Shown: positions 1-9,549 of the stretch, piece after piece
Layout: each line of letters begins with the position of its first letter
How positions within the stretch are numbered: the first letter of the stretch is position 1
NCBI RefSeq assembly: GCF_009910675.1
Contig: NZ_RSEJ01000008.1
Coordinates: forward strand, 1 to 64,000
Origin: Photobacterium alginatilyticum
GTDB taxonomy: Bacteria > Pseudomonadota > Gammaproteobacteria > Enterobacterales > Vibrionaceae
Reading direction: 5' to 3'
DNA length: 64,000 bases
The notes under the pieces: model-generated
Told to the model about the DNA's origin: nothing
The model's database searches: none
What the model saw: the letters and a program-made list of their open reading frames with translations, nothing else
Position numbers and translations under genes: made by a program

Positions 1-146
1 ATTTCTGTTCGTCACAACCAAGTTTTGCCATTTGCTTCCTTCAGATTTCACCTCACGGTGAACACCCTTGCATAGGCTAACGGTTCTCGCTCGACTGAGC
101 CCGTAGAGGACTTTCACCTCCTAGAACAACGCCATGCTCGGCGCAC
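1..146 (-). mobile_element. 5' end of a group II intron, running out of the window
   Basis: Read on the minus strand from position 146, the sequence opens with GTGCGC, fitting the GUGYG 5' end of group II introns. It continues with the domain I strings GGTGAAAGTCC, ACGGGC, GAACCGTTAGCC, GTGAGGTGAAATCTGAAGG, then GCAAAAC and GACGAACAGAAAT, a combination I recognise from bacterial group II introns. Only the first ~146 nt lie here. The rest of the ribozyme and any reverse-transcriptase ORF would lie before position 1. It starts a few bases after the T-tract of the tRNA-Ser terminator, a placement typical of class C introns, but the subclass is not determined. A start at 148 (GTGTG) is also possible. 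Confidence 0.75.
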
Positions 147-147
147 A

Positions 148-178
148 CGAAAAAAGGCTCGCATTTCTGCGAGCCTTT
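148..178 (-). terminator. Intrinsic terminator of the tRNA-Ser operon
   Basis: An 11-bp stem (153-163 pairing with 168-178, tetraloop) is followed on the minus strand by TTTTTTCGT. It lies 7 bp beyond the 3' end of tRNA-Ser(UGA). The group II intron begins directly after this T-tract. Confidence 0.85.
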
Positions 179-184
179 CGAATG

Positions 185-275
185 TGGCGGAGAGATAGGG
201 ATTTGAACCCTAGATACGCTACAAACGTATGCCGGTTTTCAAGACCGGTGCTTTCAACCACTCAGCCATCTCTCC
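185..275 (-). tRNA. tRNA-Ser(UGA)
   Basis: Minus-strand cloverleaf of 91 nt with encoded CCA. The acceptor stem GGAGAGA pairs with TCTCTCC, the anticodon loop is CTTGAAA (anticodon TGA), there is a long class II variable arm, and the T-loop is GGTTCAAATCC. It is the second gene of a two-tRNA unit, with 24 bp separating it from tRNA-Ser(GGA). Confidence 0.95.
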
Positions 276-299
276 GAATTGTATCATCTTAAAAGATGA

Positions 300-387
300 T
301 GGCGGTGAGGGAGGGATTCGAACCCTCGATACGTTGCCGTATACACACTTTCCAGGCGTGCTCCTTCAGCCACTCGGACACCTCACC
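300..387 (-). tRNA. tRNA-Ser(GGA), copy 1
   Basis: 88-nt minus-strand tRNA with encoded CCA. The acceptor stem GGTGAGG pairs with CCTCACC, the anticodon is GGA, and there is a long variable arm and a GGTTCGAATCC T-arm. Its sequence is the same as the copy at 16382-16469 as far as I can compare by eye. Confidence 0.95.
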
Positions 388-424
388 ACATTGTTGTTCG
401 ACGCTGTGCGTCTCAACGGCGGCT

Positions 425-453
425 AATGTAATGGCTTCGGGCCTTAGGGTCAA
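425..453 (-). promoter_or_regulatory. Sigma70 promoter of the tRNA-Ser pair
   Basis: On the minus strand: -35 TTGACC (448-453), a 17-bp spacer, -10 TACATT (425-430), then a GC-rich discriminator (AGCCGCCG) of the kind seen at stringently controlled stable-RNA promoters. It lies 38 bp upstream of tRNA-Ser(GGA). Confidence 0.7.
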
Positions 454-608
454 GCGCTTTTAGTTAAATTATTCACAACTGCCGACGAATGGATCAATTC
501 GTTCCATTCTTAGCCCAATCGATTGTTTTTATTCGCTGCTACACTTCAAAGAATCGCACTCTTTAAGATAAGCACGATGCAATTTCTCGCCAGCGACAGG
601 AATCAGTG

Positions 609-3600
609 ATGAGAATATGGTTTTCACTCCTACTCTTCCTAATCAGTATCACCTCGGGGTGGACCTTTGCGGCCCAGGAAGAGAATGAGTCTCGCCTGAC
701 ACTGCTCGACCAGAAAATAGAAGCACTTCACCAGCAAAATCAAACACCGGAGATCATCAAGGCCCTTGATTCCTTGACCGAAGCAAAAAACCAGCTGGAA
801 AAAACCATTGAGTTTCATAACCAAACCCGAAGATACCGTGAGCTGGTCACCAACTTTAGCGAACAAACACAGGCACTTGCTGAACAGATATCGGCTTTTT
901 CTACTACCGAATTTCCGGATTTCAGCAACTGGGAAGAAGAAAAGCTGACCCAGGAGATCACCGAACAGGACAAAAGGCTAGAGCAGCTTGAGCAAAGCCG
1001 AAGTAATAATAAAAACGAACTGCAAGCTGTCGAGCAAGGTATTGATGAGTTTGCCTATTTATCCGAACAATTGCGCGACAAAATCAAGGAAGCAGAAAGC
1101 CAGCTCAAACATGAACAGCAGCAGACAGATAGTGAGGACGCCCTGCTACTGTTGGAAATCGCCCATCAGTATTATGTCAGCCAACTATACGCCCTTGAGG
1201 CCAAACAGCTCAGTGCGGGAAACCGGCGGACATTAGCCAAGCAGCGCATCCAGCTCAATAACCTCGAAATCGAGGCTCGTCAGGCCTACCGCAACAACCT
1301 GCAACGTAGGCTTAGTCGTGTCATGCGAACTAATGCCACCGAACCCTCCCAGAGTAACGAAGAGCTGCCTGAGGAGCTTGACGACCAACCTAAGGCCCTA
1401 AAACGTCTTTTACAAGAAAACAAGCGTTATACCCGCGCCCTTGCCACAATCTCGGAAAAAACCGAGCAAGTACAACAACAGCAACAGGCCGCCACCGAGC
1501 AAACCGAAACGGTGAACAGTACTGCCGATGACCTAGAGACAATGGCCGAATGGCTAAAGCTCAGTCCCGCCTTTAGCGAAAACCTCCGGACCCGGCTTAA
1601 CCGGCTACCGTCGAATCCCCCTATCGAAGCGCTTGATAAGGACATCGCCCAGAACCAAATCAAGAAATATGAGTACCAGCAACAGTATGACTCTCTTAAA
1701 GAACTCGCCCTGCGGCCTCGTACCAAGAAGCTAACGCCTGAGCAGCAAAAAAAGGAACAGGAACTGATTGAGACCAACCTCACCCTGATAGACAGATTGC
1801 TCGACAGATCCGATACCCTTATCTATCAACAGGCAACCTTAAAAGTCGCCTATGAAAACCTCAATACCAACCTCAATGACTTGAGAAGCCAGGCGAACAA
1901 ACGGTTGTTCTGGGCACCGAATGCAAACACGCTTAGCGTAAACCTGATCACCAACACATGGGAAAAATTGAAATGGTTCTTCTCTCCTTTTCAATGGATA
2001 AACCTGCTAAAAGTTCCCACTGTTGTCGATATATCTACCCTAATTTTTGTAATGAGCTTTATTGGCATCATCATCATTTTATTCAGTTGGGTTCGAAAGC
2101 ACTGGAAAAAATACCTCGCCTCCACCAGCCAGCAGATAGGCAAGGTCACACTGGATAAATTTCGGTTCAGTACCTTGAATGTTTGTGCATCTTTTATCCT
2201 GGCCTGGCCGTTTCCCTTTATTATTGGTCTTGTCGGTGTATTGCTCAGCTCAGCCTGGCAGTACCCGTTTGTCCATCACCTTGGTCAGGCGCTTGCCATC
2301 CCGGTAGCACTGGCAGTGTTCTGCTTTATTCGCGAGCTTGTCCGAAGCGATGGCCTGTTCATCAGCCACTTTGGCTGGGATCTCGGCCTTGTCCATCGCT
2401 GCTTTGCCCACTATCGGCGGCTATTGTGGGTCTACTTTCCCATGATGGTGATACAGGATTTTGCCAACCTCTACAGTGATATTGATGTCAGCGCTACCCT
2501 GGGCCGTCTGGCCTTTGTTATTAGCAACATCGCTATCAGTTTTTTCCTCTGGCGCTTATATCACGAAAAAATCCCCATGACCTATGGTGAGGTGCCCGAG
2601 GGCAAAGCCCATATCGGCCATAATTTATTTTGGTGGGTATTGATCATCATCCCTCAGGTTCTCAACTACACGGCATTAAAAGGCTACCTGACCTCGTCCC
2701 AGTCCGTCATGACCAAACTTGAAGTATCCGCCGTTCTTGGGGTGGTCACTCTGCTTGTTTACTACCTGATCAAACGCCTGATGCTCATTCAGAAAAGACG
2801 ACTGGCTTTTGACCGGGCCAAGGCCAAACGACAAGAGATACTGGCTCAACGATTAGCCGAAATGAAAGAAGAGAAAGAAGACAGCTTCAGCAGTAGCGAG
2901 ATGCAGATTGAAATCGAAGAGCCGGAGGTCGATCTTGAAAAAATCAGTGCCCAGTCATTACGACTACTACGTTCATTGCTGTTGTTAATCTACCTGTCTG
3001 TCGTGGCCGTTGTATGGTCAGATTTTTATCAGGCTATTACCTTTCTTGAAGACATTACGCTTTGGGACGTAACCAGCACCATTGACGGTATCGACGAACT
3101 CAGTGCTATCTCGCTGAAAAGTCTATTGCTTGCTATCCTGGCCTTCTGGCTCACCGCCATCATTGCCCGCGACATGCCGGGGGCAATGGAGCTGCTGATC
3201 CTGCAACATTTAGATCTCTCGCCGGGAACAGGTTATGCCATTACCTCGCTGACCCGCTATGTCGCTATTTTCCTCGGGATCATTATCGGCTCGGGGCTTA
3301 TCGGCTTTGACTGGTCAAAAATGCAATGGCTGGTTGCCGCCCTTGGTGTCGGGCTAGGCTTTGGCATGCAGGAGATCTTCGCCAACTTTATTTCCGGCCT
3401 GATCATCTTGTTCGAAAAGCCCATCCGCATCGGAGATACCGTCACTATCCGCCAGCTGACCGGCGTTGTGGCAGTAATTAAAACCCGTGCAACCACGATT
3501 GTTGACTGGGACCGTAAAGAAGTGATTGTGCCGAATAAGGCATTTGTGACCGAGCAGTTTATAAACTGGTCGCTATCCGACCCCATTACCCGGGTGACCA

Positions 3601-3905
3601 TTTCTATCAGTGTCAAATATCTCGCTGACAGCGAGTTGGTCACCAAACTGCTGTTTGAAGCTGCTGAAGAATGTGATTTGGTACTCGACAACCCGGCGCC
3701 TGAGGTCTTTTTCCTGACCCTGACCGCCGACAGCCAAAACTTCGAAGTCCGGGCCTATGCGGCAGAAACCGCTCACCGACTAAGCCTGACCCATGATCTG
3801 CACAACCGGATAAAAACCAAGTTTATCCAGCACAATATCACCATTGCCCACCCTCAGCTGGAAGTGACGATCAAGAAGAAGCAGGCTCACCCGCTGAGCC
3901 ATTAA
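609..3905 (+). CDS. Large MscS-family mechanosensitive channel (MscK/MscM-like)
   Basis: A 1098-residue inner-membrane channel expected to open under membrane tension and release solutes during hypo-osmotic shock. The N-terminus is a signal peptide ending near TFA-A, followed by about 430 residues of mostly helical, Gln/Glu-rich periplasmic domain. A series of TM helices starts near residue 475. The C-terminal third holds the MscS pore: the Gly/Ala-rich TM3 helix (WLVAALGVGLGFGMQE, around residue 915) and the beta domain (FEKPIRIGDTVTI). Length and architecture fit MscK (KefA) or MscM; I cannot tell which. ATG at 609 was chosen, but an in-frame GTG at 606 is as close to the upstream AGG. It stands alone, convergent with cheB. 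Confidence 0.85.
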   Translation: MRIWFSLLLFLISITSGWTFAAQEENESRLTLLDQKIEALHQQNQTPEIIKALDSLTEAKNQLEKTIEFHNQTRRYRELVTNFSEQTQALAEQISAFSTTEFPDFSNWEEEKLTQEITEQDKRLEQLEQSRSNNKNELQAVEQGIDEFAYLSEQLRDKIKEAESQLKHEQQQTDSEDALLLLEIAHQYYVSQLYALEAKQLSAGNRRTLAKQRIQLNNLEIEARQAYRNNLQRRLSRVMRTNATEPSQSNEELPEELDDQPKALKRLLQENKRYTRALATISEKTEQVQQQQQAATEQTETVNSTADDLETMAEWLKLSPAFSENLRTRLNRLPSNPPIEALDKDIAQNQIKKYEYQQQYDSLKELALRPRTKKLTPEQQKKEQELIETNLTLIDRLLDRSDTLIYQQATLKVAYENLNTNLNDLRSQANKRLFWAPNANTLSVNLITNTWEKLKWFFSPFQWINLLKVPTVVDISTLIFVMSFIGIIIILFSWVRKHWKKYLASTSQQIGKVTLDKFRFSTLNVCASFILAWPFPFIIGLVGVLLSSAWQYPFVHHLGQALAIPVALAVFCFIRELVRSDGLFISHFGWDLGLVHRCFAHYRRLLWVYFPMMVIQDFANLYSDIDVSATLGRLAFVISNIAISFFLWRLYHEKIPMTYGEVPEGKAHIGHNLFWWVLIIIPQVLNYTALKGYLTSSQSVMTKLEVSAVLGVVTLLVYYLIKRLMLIQKRRLAFDRAKAKRQEILAQRLAEMKEEKEDSFSSSEMQIEIEEPEVDLEKISAQSLRLLRSLLLLIYLSVVAVVWSDFYQAITFLEDITLWDVTSTIDGIDELSAISLKSLLLAILAFWLTAIIARDMPGAMELLILQHLDLSPGTGYAITSLTRYVAIFLGIIIGSGLIGFDWSKMQWLVAALGVGLGFGMQEIFANFISGLIILFEKPIRIGDTVTIRQLTGVVAVIKTRATTIVDWDRKEVIVPNKAFVTEQFINWSLSDPITRVTISISVKYLADSELVTKLLFEAAEECDLVLDNPAPEVFFLTLTADSQNFEVRAYAAETAHRLSLTHDLHNRIKTKFIQHNITIAHPQLEVTIKKKQAHPLSH

Positions 3906-3947
3906 GCTTGTCTCGTTTCAGAATAAGACGTTGGCTTAATGACTCGA

Positions 3948-5030
3948 CTACTGGCTGTAATCCAATATAGCCTGCGGGACTTCGACAAGTGGCAGGCTAC
4001 GCTCAACTGCACCGCGGTTTACGGCCTCCCTGGGCATTCCATAAACGACACAGCTTGCCTCATCCTGGGCCAGTGTCAACGCGCCGGCCTGTCTCATCTC
4101 CACCATCCCCTTAACGCCATCATCCCCCATCCCGGTCATTATGATCCCAAGTGCATTGGCCCCTGCCGACTGGGCTACCGAGCGAAACAGCACGTCAACC
4201 GAAGGACGATGGCGGCTGACTAACGGCCCGTCAATCACCTCGACATAATATTGCGCCCCACTCCGCTTGAGCAGCATGTGTTTTCCCCCGGGCGCAATTA
4301 ACGCCTGACCGGGCAACACCCGCATCTTATGCCGGGCCTCCTTAACGCTGATCTCACATAAACTATCTAATCGCTCGGAAAAGGCCGCCGTGAACTTCTC
4401 GGGCATATGCTGCACGATTACAATTCCCGGGGACAGCCGCGGCAATGCTTTTAATACCAGTTCCAGTGCCTGAGTCCCCCCAGTCGAGGTACCAATGGCA
4501 ACGACCTGCTCCGTGGTCTTGAGTGTCGAGTTCTTGCCGGCAGCGAGTATGGTATCGGCACTGAGTTTAGGCTTCACTTTCAGGCTTGAAGCCTTAACCG
4601 AGGCTGTCTGAATCGGCTTGAGATTGGCTTTGCTGGCCGCCTTGACGGCACCGATTAATACCTTTGCCGAGTCATGGAGAAAGCCTTTCAACCCCACCTT
4701 GGGCTTGGTGATGATCTCGACGGCGCCGGCTGAAATGGCCTGCATCGTCGTTTCCGCCCCTTGCTCTGTCAGGGTCGAGCAAATGACGACCGGCGTCGGT
4801 CGCTCTGCCATGATTTTCTTGAGGAAAGAAATCCCGTCCATCCGCGGCATTTCTATATCGAGGACAATGACATCCGGCCATTGCATCCGCATCCTCGTCA
4901 TGGCAAATAGCGGATCTGCAACAGCGCCACACACTTCAATCTCGCTGTCGGTCTTCAGGACAGAGGAGACAACCTGGCGCACCACAGCCGAGTCATCAAC
5001 GACCATCACTTTTATTTTCTTTCTTTTCAT
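3948..5030 (-). CDS. cheB: Chemotaxis response regulator protein-glutamate methylesterase
   Basis: CheB demethylates and deamidates chemoreceptor glutamyl sites, resetting the array during adaptation. The 360-residue protein has an N-terminal receiver domain (acidic pair D12/D13, phospho-acceptor D58 in [12 protein letters not shown]109), a basic linker (about 125-165), and the C-terminal methylesterase. The catalytic triad is visible: S182 in GTSTGG, H208 in VQHMPEKF and D304 in TGMGDDG, with the same spacing as the enterobacterial enzyme. It is the last gene of the chemotaxis operon, 39 bp after cheR. Phosphorylation is expected from the CheA of this operon. Confidence 0.95.
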   Translation of the reverse strand: MKRKKIKVMVVDDSAVVRQVVSSVLKTDSEIEVCGAVADPLFAMTRMRMQWPDVIVLDIEMPRMDGISFLKKIMAERPTPVVICSTLTEQGAETTMQAISAGAVEIITKPKVGLKGFLHDSAKVLIGAVKAASKANLKPIQTASVKASSLKVKPKLSADTILAAGKNSTLKTTEQVVAIGTSTGGTQALELVLKALPRLSPGIVIVQHMPEKFTAAFSERLDSLCEISVKEARHKMRVLPGQALIAPGGKHMLLKRSGAQYYVEVIDGPLVSRHRPSVDVLFRSVAQSAGANALGIIMTGMGDDGVKGMVEMRQAGALTLAQDEASCVVYGMPREAVNRGAVERSLPLVEVPQAILDYSQ

Positions 5031-5069
5031 ATTACCTACCTAAAAATGCAATCCTTGATGTATTTTCCA

Positions 5070-5921
5070 TCATACCTTTTGGTAGATACTGGGCTTTATC
5101 AAACGCAGCTGATCACTGATCCCCGTTATAGTCTCTGAATGGCCAACCAATATGTGACCGCCGGGCTTTAGCTTTTCCACCACCCGTAACACAACCTCAT
5201 GCTTGGTTTCCGCAGAAAAATAGATAAGTACATTGCGTAGCAATATCAGATCGAAGAAACCGACGTTTGGCAGCGATGTATTGAGGTTGATCTGTTTGAA
5301 GCGAACATGCTCCCGCACCTTGCTGTTGATTAACAATGTCCCCTGCTGGGAGCGCACCCCTTTCAGACAGAATTGTTGCAAATAGCGTTTCGGAATTTCA
5401 GCCTGCCTCGAGTTTAGGTATAACCCGCTTTGCGCCTGCTCCAAGACGTTAGCGTTGATATCAGATCCCAGCACACGCCAATCCGGTGAATAGCCACAGT
5501 GATCTGCCAGCAACATTGCCAAGCTATACGGCTCCTCGCCCGTTGAGCAGACGGCACTCCAGCAGCGTAGCGGCCGCTGTGATGTGATATTGTCCAGAAT
5601 ATGCCGCTTGATAAAGCCAAAATGCCGAGGTTCCCGAAAAAAGTGGGTTTCGTTGGTCGTTAAGTGATCAACCACTGTTTGTAGCTCCCCTTGCGGGGGA
5701 TCATTCATCAGCATCCGATAATAATCGGCAAAACTCGTTAAGGAATAATAACGAAGCCGGCTTGCCAGCCTGACTGCAACCAGATTTTTCTTATGTTCAC
5801 TGAGGGTAATACCGGCCAAATCAAAGATAAGCTGCCGAAACCGCGCGAACTCCCAGTCTGTAATGGCACCCTGATTGAATAACTCACCAGACAGCTTCTG
5901 GACTGCATGTTTTGATTCCAT
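5070..5921 (-). CDS. cheR: Chemotaxis protein methyltransferase
   Basis: CheR transfers methyl groups from S-adenosylmethionine to receptor glutamates. The 283-residue product has the N-terminal helical CheR domain followed by the SAM-binding fold. Visible motifs are ETHFFREPRHF, the glycine-containing SAM loop AVCSTGEEPYSLAMLL, LGSDINANVL, and FDLILLRNVLIYF. I chose ATG 5921 because GGGGAGGA lies 5 nt upstream; an ORF extension to 6008 lacks such a site. It sits between the large chemoreceptor and cheB in the same operon. The chemoreceptor next to it ends in a possible CheR tether (DFEAF). Confidence 0.93.
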   Translation of the reverse strand: MESKHAVQKLSGELFNQGAITDWEFARFRQLIFDLAGITLSEHKKNLVAVRLASRLRYYSLTSFADYYRMLMNDPPQGELQTVVDHLTTNETHFFREPRHFGFIKRHILDNITSQRPLRCWSAVCSTGEEPYSLAMLLADHCGYSPDWRVLGSDINANVLEQAQSGLYLNSRQAEIPKRYLQQFCLKGVRSQQGTLLINSKVREHVRFKQINLNTSLPNVGFFDLILLRNVLIYFSAETKHEVVLRVVEKLKPGGHILVGHSETITGISDQLRLIKPSIYQKV

Positions 5922-6043
5922 GTTGTCCTCCCCTTTAGCCATTACAACAATTGTTTCCCTTTTTCCTGGCAGGCGCCTTGCCCTTGCTGATAGCCATCGC
6001 AATGACAAGGCGCTATCTGTGTCAGAAACCGTACTTGTTACGG

Positions 6044-8839
6044 CTAAAATGCCTCAAAATCCTCCTCAATGATTTCCTGATGCTTATTCTCCAGTTTTTT
6101 GGCTGGCTTCTTCGGTGCGAGTGCAGACGGGACAACAGTCCGCTTTCCAGCCACATTTGCTATATGTGGCTCCGGGGCAACAGCAGGCGACTCATTGATG
6201 GTAAAGAAGCTCATCAACTGTTGTAACTGCTCGGCCTGCGCACTCATTTCTTCAGCCGTCGATGCCAGCTCTTCAGACGCCGAGGCATTTTGCTGAGTCA
6301 CTTGATCCATTTGTCCCATCGCCACGCTGATCTGGGTCACGCCGCTAGCCTGTTCATCCGAGGTTGCCGCAATCTCCTGCACCAACTCAGCTGTTTTGGT
6401 GATGCTGGGGACAATCTCATCGAGCAAGCGGCCAGCCTGCTCGGCGACCTGAACACTGCTTCCGGCCTGATTACTGATCTCCTGGGCCGCCACCTGACTG
6501 CGTTCCGCCAGTTTGCGCACTTCAGCGGCCACTACTGCAAACCCTTTTCCATGTTCGCCAGCTCTCGCTGCTTCGATGGCTGCATTCAATGCCAGCAGAT
6601 TAGTCTGATAGGCTATGTCTTCGATAATGCTGATTTTCTCGGCAATCTCCTTCATGGCTACCACGGTTTCACTGACAGCACGTCCGCCTTCGGCTGCCTG
6701 GCTCGATGCCTTGGTGGCGCGATCGTCTGTAACCTTGGCATTTTCGGCATTTTGCTGCACAGATGCGGCTATTTGCTCCTGAGAAGCACTGGTCTCCTCG
6801 ACACTGGCGGCCTGCTCGCTGGCAGCCTGGCTTAGGGACTGCGCAGTCGCGCTGATCTCTTCAGAAGCACTGGCCAAACCGTTGGCATTGCTGTTCACAT
6901 CACCCACAATCTGGCGCAGCTGGTTGCTCATGTGCCCCATTCGGCTTAGTAACTGGCCGGTTTCATCTTTGCTGCTGTTTTCAATCTTACTGTTTAGATC
7001 GCCATTCGCCATGGCATCGGCAACGTGCAGCGCTGTCGCCAGCGGACGGGTAATGGTCGAGGCAACCATCATCGCCACCAGCACAATTAAAATAACTGCA
7101 ACAGCAATGACAATACCGACCATCATCAGCAAGTTAGTGATCGGCGCATTCACCTCGGCTTCATCCACCTCGGCCAACAGTGCCCAATGGGTATCCCCGA
7201 CATCGACCCGGGTATACGCCGACAATACATTGTTACCGTTATAGTCTTTACCCCGATGAATCCCGGTTTCACCACTCAAGGCTGCGGTGCTGGCCTGGGT
7301 ATCAACGCCGTTACGCTCCACGGTACCGGCAAAAGAGGCTTTCACCGACCGCCCTTCCTGATCAAGGAACGAGTCAGATCGCATCCGCTTATCCATCCCC
7401 ACCAGATAAGTTTCTCCGGTTTCCCCCATTCCGCTTCGCTGTTGCATAATTGAATTAACCGCTTCCAGCGGCAACTGGATGGCTACCACCAGTTCAATAT
7501 CGCCATGTTCAATCAACGGCTGGGCAATAAAAGCTGCCGGCTCGCCGTTACTCGGCGCATAGGGGGCAAAATCAACCATCCCGTACTGGCGCGTCTTCAA
7601 GACCTGACGAACCAGCTGACCCAGATTAGAATCAGCATATTTGCCATCCATCATGTTGCTCTTATAGTCTGCCTCATGGTTCACGCTATAGAACACTTCA
7701 CCGTCTGGATGGATAAGGAAGAGATCGTAGTAACCGTACTTCTGGCTATAACTGGCCAGAAAGTCCGTTGTCTCGCCGGGCTTGATACTGATAAAGGCCT
7801 GTTCCAGATCCATGGCCGATACCAGCGCCCAGTTGAGCCCGAAAATATCAAGCGGAGAAGCCGATACCATCAAGAGCCTTCCGCTCTGATCGGTGTAGGC
7901 CCCATCGACCACCTTGCCCGTCAGTGACTGCTCGACAAAAAGATCGTTGGCCGGCATACCAATCTGATGCTCAGTCCCGTCCGTACCAACAAAATTACTT
8001 CGCAAGGTATTGCTGCCAGAATAGTTCCCGACCAGATAGGTCTCGACCACTTCCCCGAGGTTGTCATCACGCTGCATGATGGCATCAATGCCTTCTGTCG
8101 GGATCTGCATAACAAGCACCCCTAACAGCTCCTCTTTGCTAATAACGGGCGCGCCGATAAATGCCGATTGCTGATTATTCGACGGGGCGTAAGGGGAAAA
8201 ATCTTCAATGGCCACACCTGACTGGGCCTTGCCAAATAGCCGGCCAATACCACTGTCACGTAACGGCCCGGATTTTATGTTTTGCCCGAGGTCGGCTTCC
8301 TGCGTGACGGAATAAACAATTTCACCGTCGACATTCACCAAAAACAGATCATAGAAACCATAATGCTCGGTATAGCGACTCAGCCAGGATCCGTACTGAC
8401 TATCTACGGCTTGCCAGTCAGCACCGCCAGCTTGCAGACCGGCATTTCGATAGGCAATATCGAAGCCGATTAACGCCTCGGAGGCAGCATCACTTTCCGC
8501 CAGAATAACGATATCATCCTGCAGAGCCCGAAAATGCCCTTCAATTTGAGCGCGCTTACTCTGTTTCGCGGCATGAAGCTTGTTGAGCGTATTAGTCCGT
8601 AGCGTATCGACGGTATCTACCAAAACGCCTAAGTCGCTCTGACGCTCCGCGAAATAATCTTCTATCTGAGATTTTTTCACATCTCGCATGGCGATGAGCT
8701 GATGGTTAGACTCCATGGTCAACGCATCTGCAGCCGCTTTTACGGCAATAAATACAACAATAGCCAATGGAATAAGACTGACCAGCAAAAACAGGCCGAT
8801 CAACTTAGGTCTCATCCTGATGTCACTAAAACGGAGCAT
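6044..8839 (-). CDS. Large methyl-accepting chemotaxis protein with tandem duplicated sensor units
   Basis: A 931-residue chemoreceptor. TM1 spans about 13-33. The periplasmic region (about 35-570) contains two related sensor units offset by about 210 residues: FYDLFLVN...FSPYAPSN...[10 protein letters not shown] (about 161-272) and YYDLFLIH...FAPYAPSN...[10 protein letters not shown] (about 371-482). They are probably Cache-like. TM2 lies near 575-600, followed by a HAMP domain and the signalling hairpin with tip [20 protein letters not shown] (near 760). The C-terminus, EEDFEAF, resembles a CheR/CheB-binding pentapeptide with Phe in place of Trp. A GGGAGG site precedes ATG 8839. It lies between cheW and cheR. 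The ligand is unknown. Confidence 0.92.
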   Translation of the reverse strand: MLRFSDIRMRPKLIGLFLLVSLIPLAIVVFIAVKAAADALTMESNHQLIAMRDVKKSQIEDYFAERQSDLGVLVDTVDTLRTNTLNKLHAAKQSKRAQIEGHFRALQDDIVILAESDAASEALIGFDIAYRNAGLQAGGADWQAVDSQYGSWLSRYTEHYGFYDLFLVNVDGEIVYSVTQEADLGQNIKSGPLRDSGIGRLFGKAQSGVAIEDFSPYAPSNNQQSAFIGAPVISKEELLGVLVMQIPTEGIDAIMQRDDNLGEVVETYLVGNYSGSNTLRSNFVGTDGTEHQIGMPANDLFVEQSLTGKVVDGAYTDQSGRLLMVSASPLDIFGLNWALVSAMDLEQAFISIKPGETTDFLASYSQKYGYYDLFLIHPDGEVFYSVNHEADYKSNMMDGKYADSNLGQLVRQVLKTRQYGMVDFAPYAPSNGEPAAFIAQPLIEHGDIELVVAIQLPLEAVNSIMQQRSGMGETGETYLVGMDKRMRSDSFLDQEGRSVKASFAGTVERNGVDTQASTAALSGETGIHRGKDYNGNNVLSAYTRVDVGDTHWALLAEVDEAEVNAPITNLLMMVGIVIAVAVILIVLVAMMVASTITRPLATALHVADAMANGDLNSKIENSSKDETGQLLSRMGHMSNQLRQIVGDVNSNANGLASASEEISATAQSLSQAASEQAASVEETSASQEQIAASVQQNAENAKVTDDRATKASSQAAEGGRAVSETVVAMKEIAEKISIIEDIAYQTNLLALNAAIEAARAGEHGKGFAVVAAEVRKLAERSQVAAQEISNQAGSSVQVAEQAGRLLDEIVPSITKTAELVQEIAATSDEQASGVTQISVAMGQMDQVTQQNASASEELASTAEEMSAQAEQLQQLMSFFTINESPAVAPEPHIANVAGKRTVVPSALAPKKPAKKLENKHQEIIEEDFEAF

Positions 8840-8932
8840 AACGCCTCCCTGGATTAATATTCCGGTTATTAATTATTCAATAATCACCCGCTTTTGCAGC
8901 CAGCCTAACCAACAGCAACCACACCTAAACGG

Positions 8933-9463
8933 CTATTCCTGCAACGCCTCAAGCGATGACAGCTCTTCCACTGACAGCACCCGGCCAACATTCAACAGCA
9001 CGATGAACTCATCATTTACTTTGCCCATCCCTTCAATAAAATCGGTCCGGAGCCGGGCACCGAAGCTCGGCGCAGGCTCTATATCCGTCAGCGGGATATC
9101 AAGCACTTCGCTAACGGCATCAACCACCACACCAATTTCGATGCGCTCCCCTTCGCTTTCTACCTCGACAATCACAATACAGCTGCGCTTGGTCACCTTC
9201 GTGGTCGGCCAGCTAAAACGCACTGCCAGGTCAATAATGGGCACGACATTGCCGCGTACATTAATCACACCGCGGACGAACTCAGGAACCATGGGAACCA
9301 CAGTCAACTGGCCATACTCGATAATCTCTTTAATGGGACGGATATTGATAGCAAACAGCTCCTCCCGCAGAACAAATGTCAGGAACTGCTGTTGCTCTTG
9401 TGTGATATCTACGTCCTTATCTTCTTGGCCTCTGGACTCTGCCAGAGCTAGGCTTTGCGTCAT
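8933..9463 (-). CDS. cheW: Chemotaxis coupling protein
   Basis: CheW links chemoreceptors to the CheA kinase in the signalling array. The protein is 176 residues: an acidic N-terminal tail of about 25, then a complete CheW fold with the hallmarks FAINIRPIKEII, MVPEFVRGVINVRGNVVPIIDL, DAVSEVLDIPL and FIEGMGKVNDEFIVLLNVGRVLS. ATG 9463 was chosen because it follows a GAGGGGGG ribosome-binding site; the longer in-frame version starts upstream of that site. It lies 86 bp after cheA and is the only separate CheW gene in this operon. Confidence 0.93.
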   Translation of the reverse strand: MTQSLALAESRGQEDKDVDITQEQQQFLTFVLREELFAINIRPIKEIIEYGQLTVVPMVPEFVRGVINVRGNVVPIIDLAVRFSWPTTKVTKRSCIVIVEVESEGERIEIGVVVDAVSEVLDIPLTDIEPAPSFGARLRTDFIEGMGKVNDEFIVLLNVGRVLSVEELSSLEALQE

Positions 9464-9549
9464 TGCGCCCCCCTCTATATGCTGCAACCGGGCTAAATAC
9501 CCATTTATTCAGACTTCGAGCTGTACACCGTGGTGGTTTTGAACCCTGG

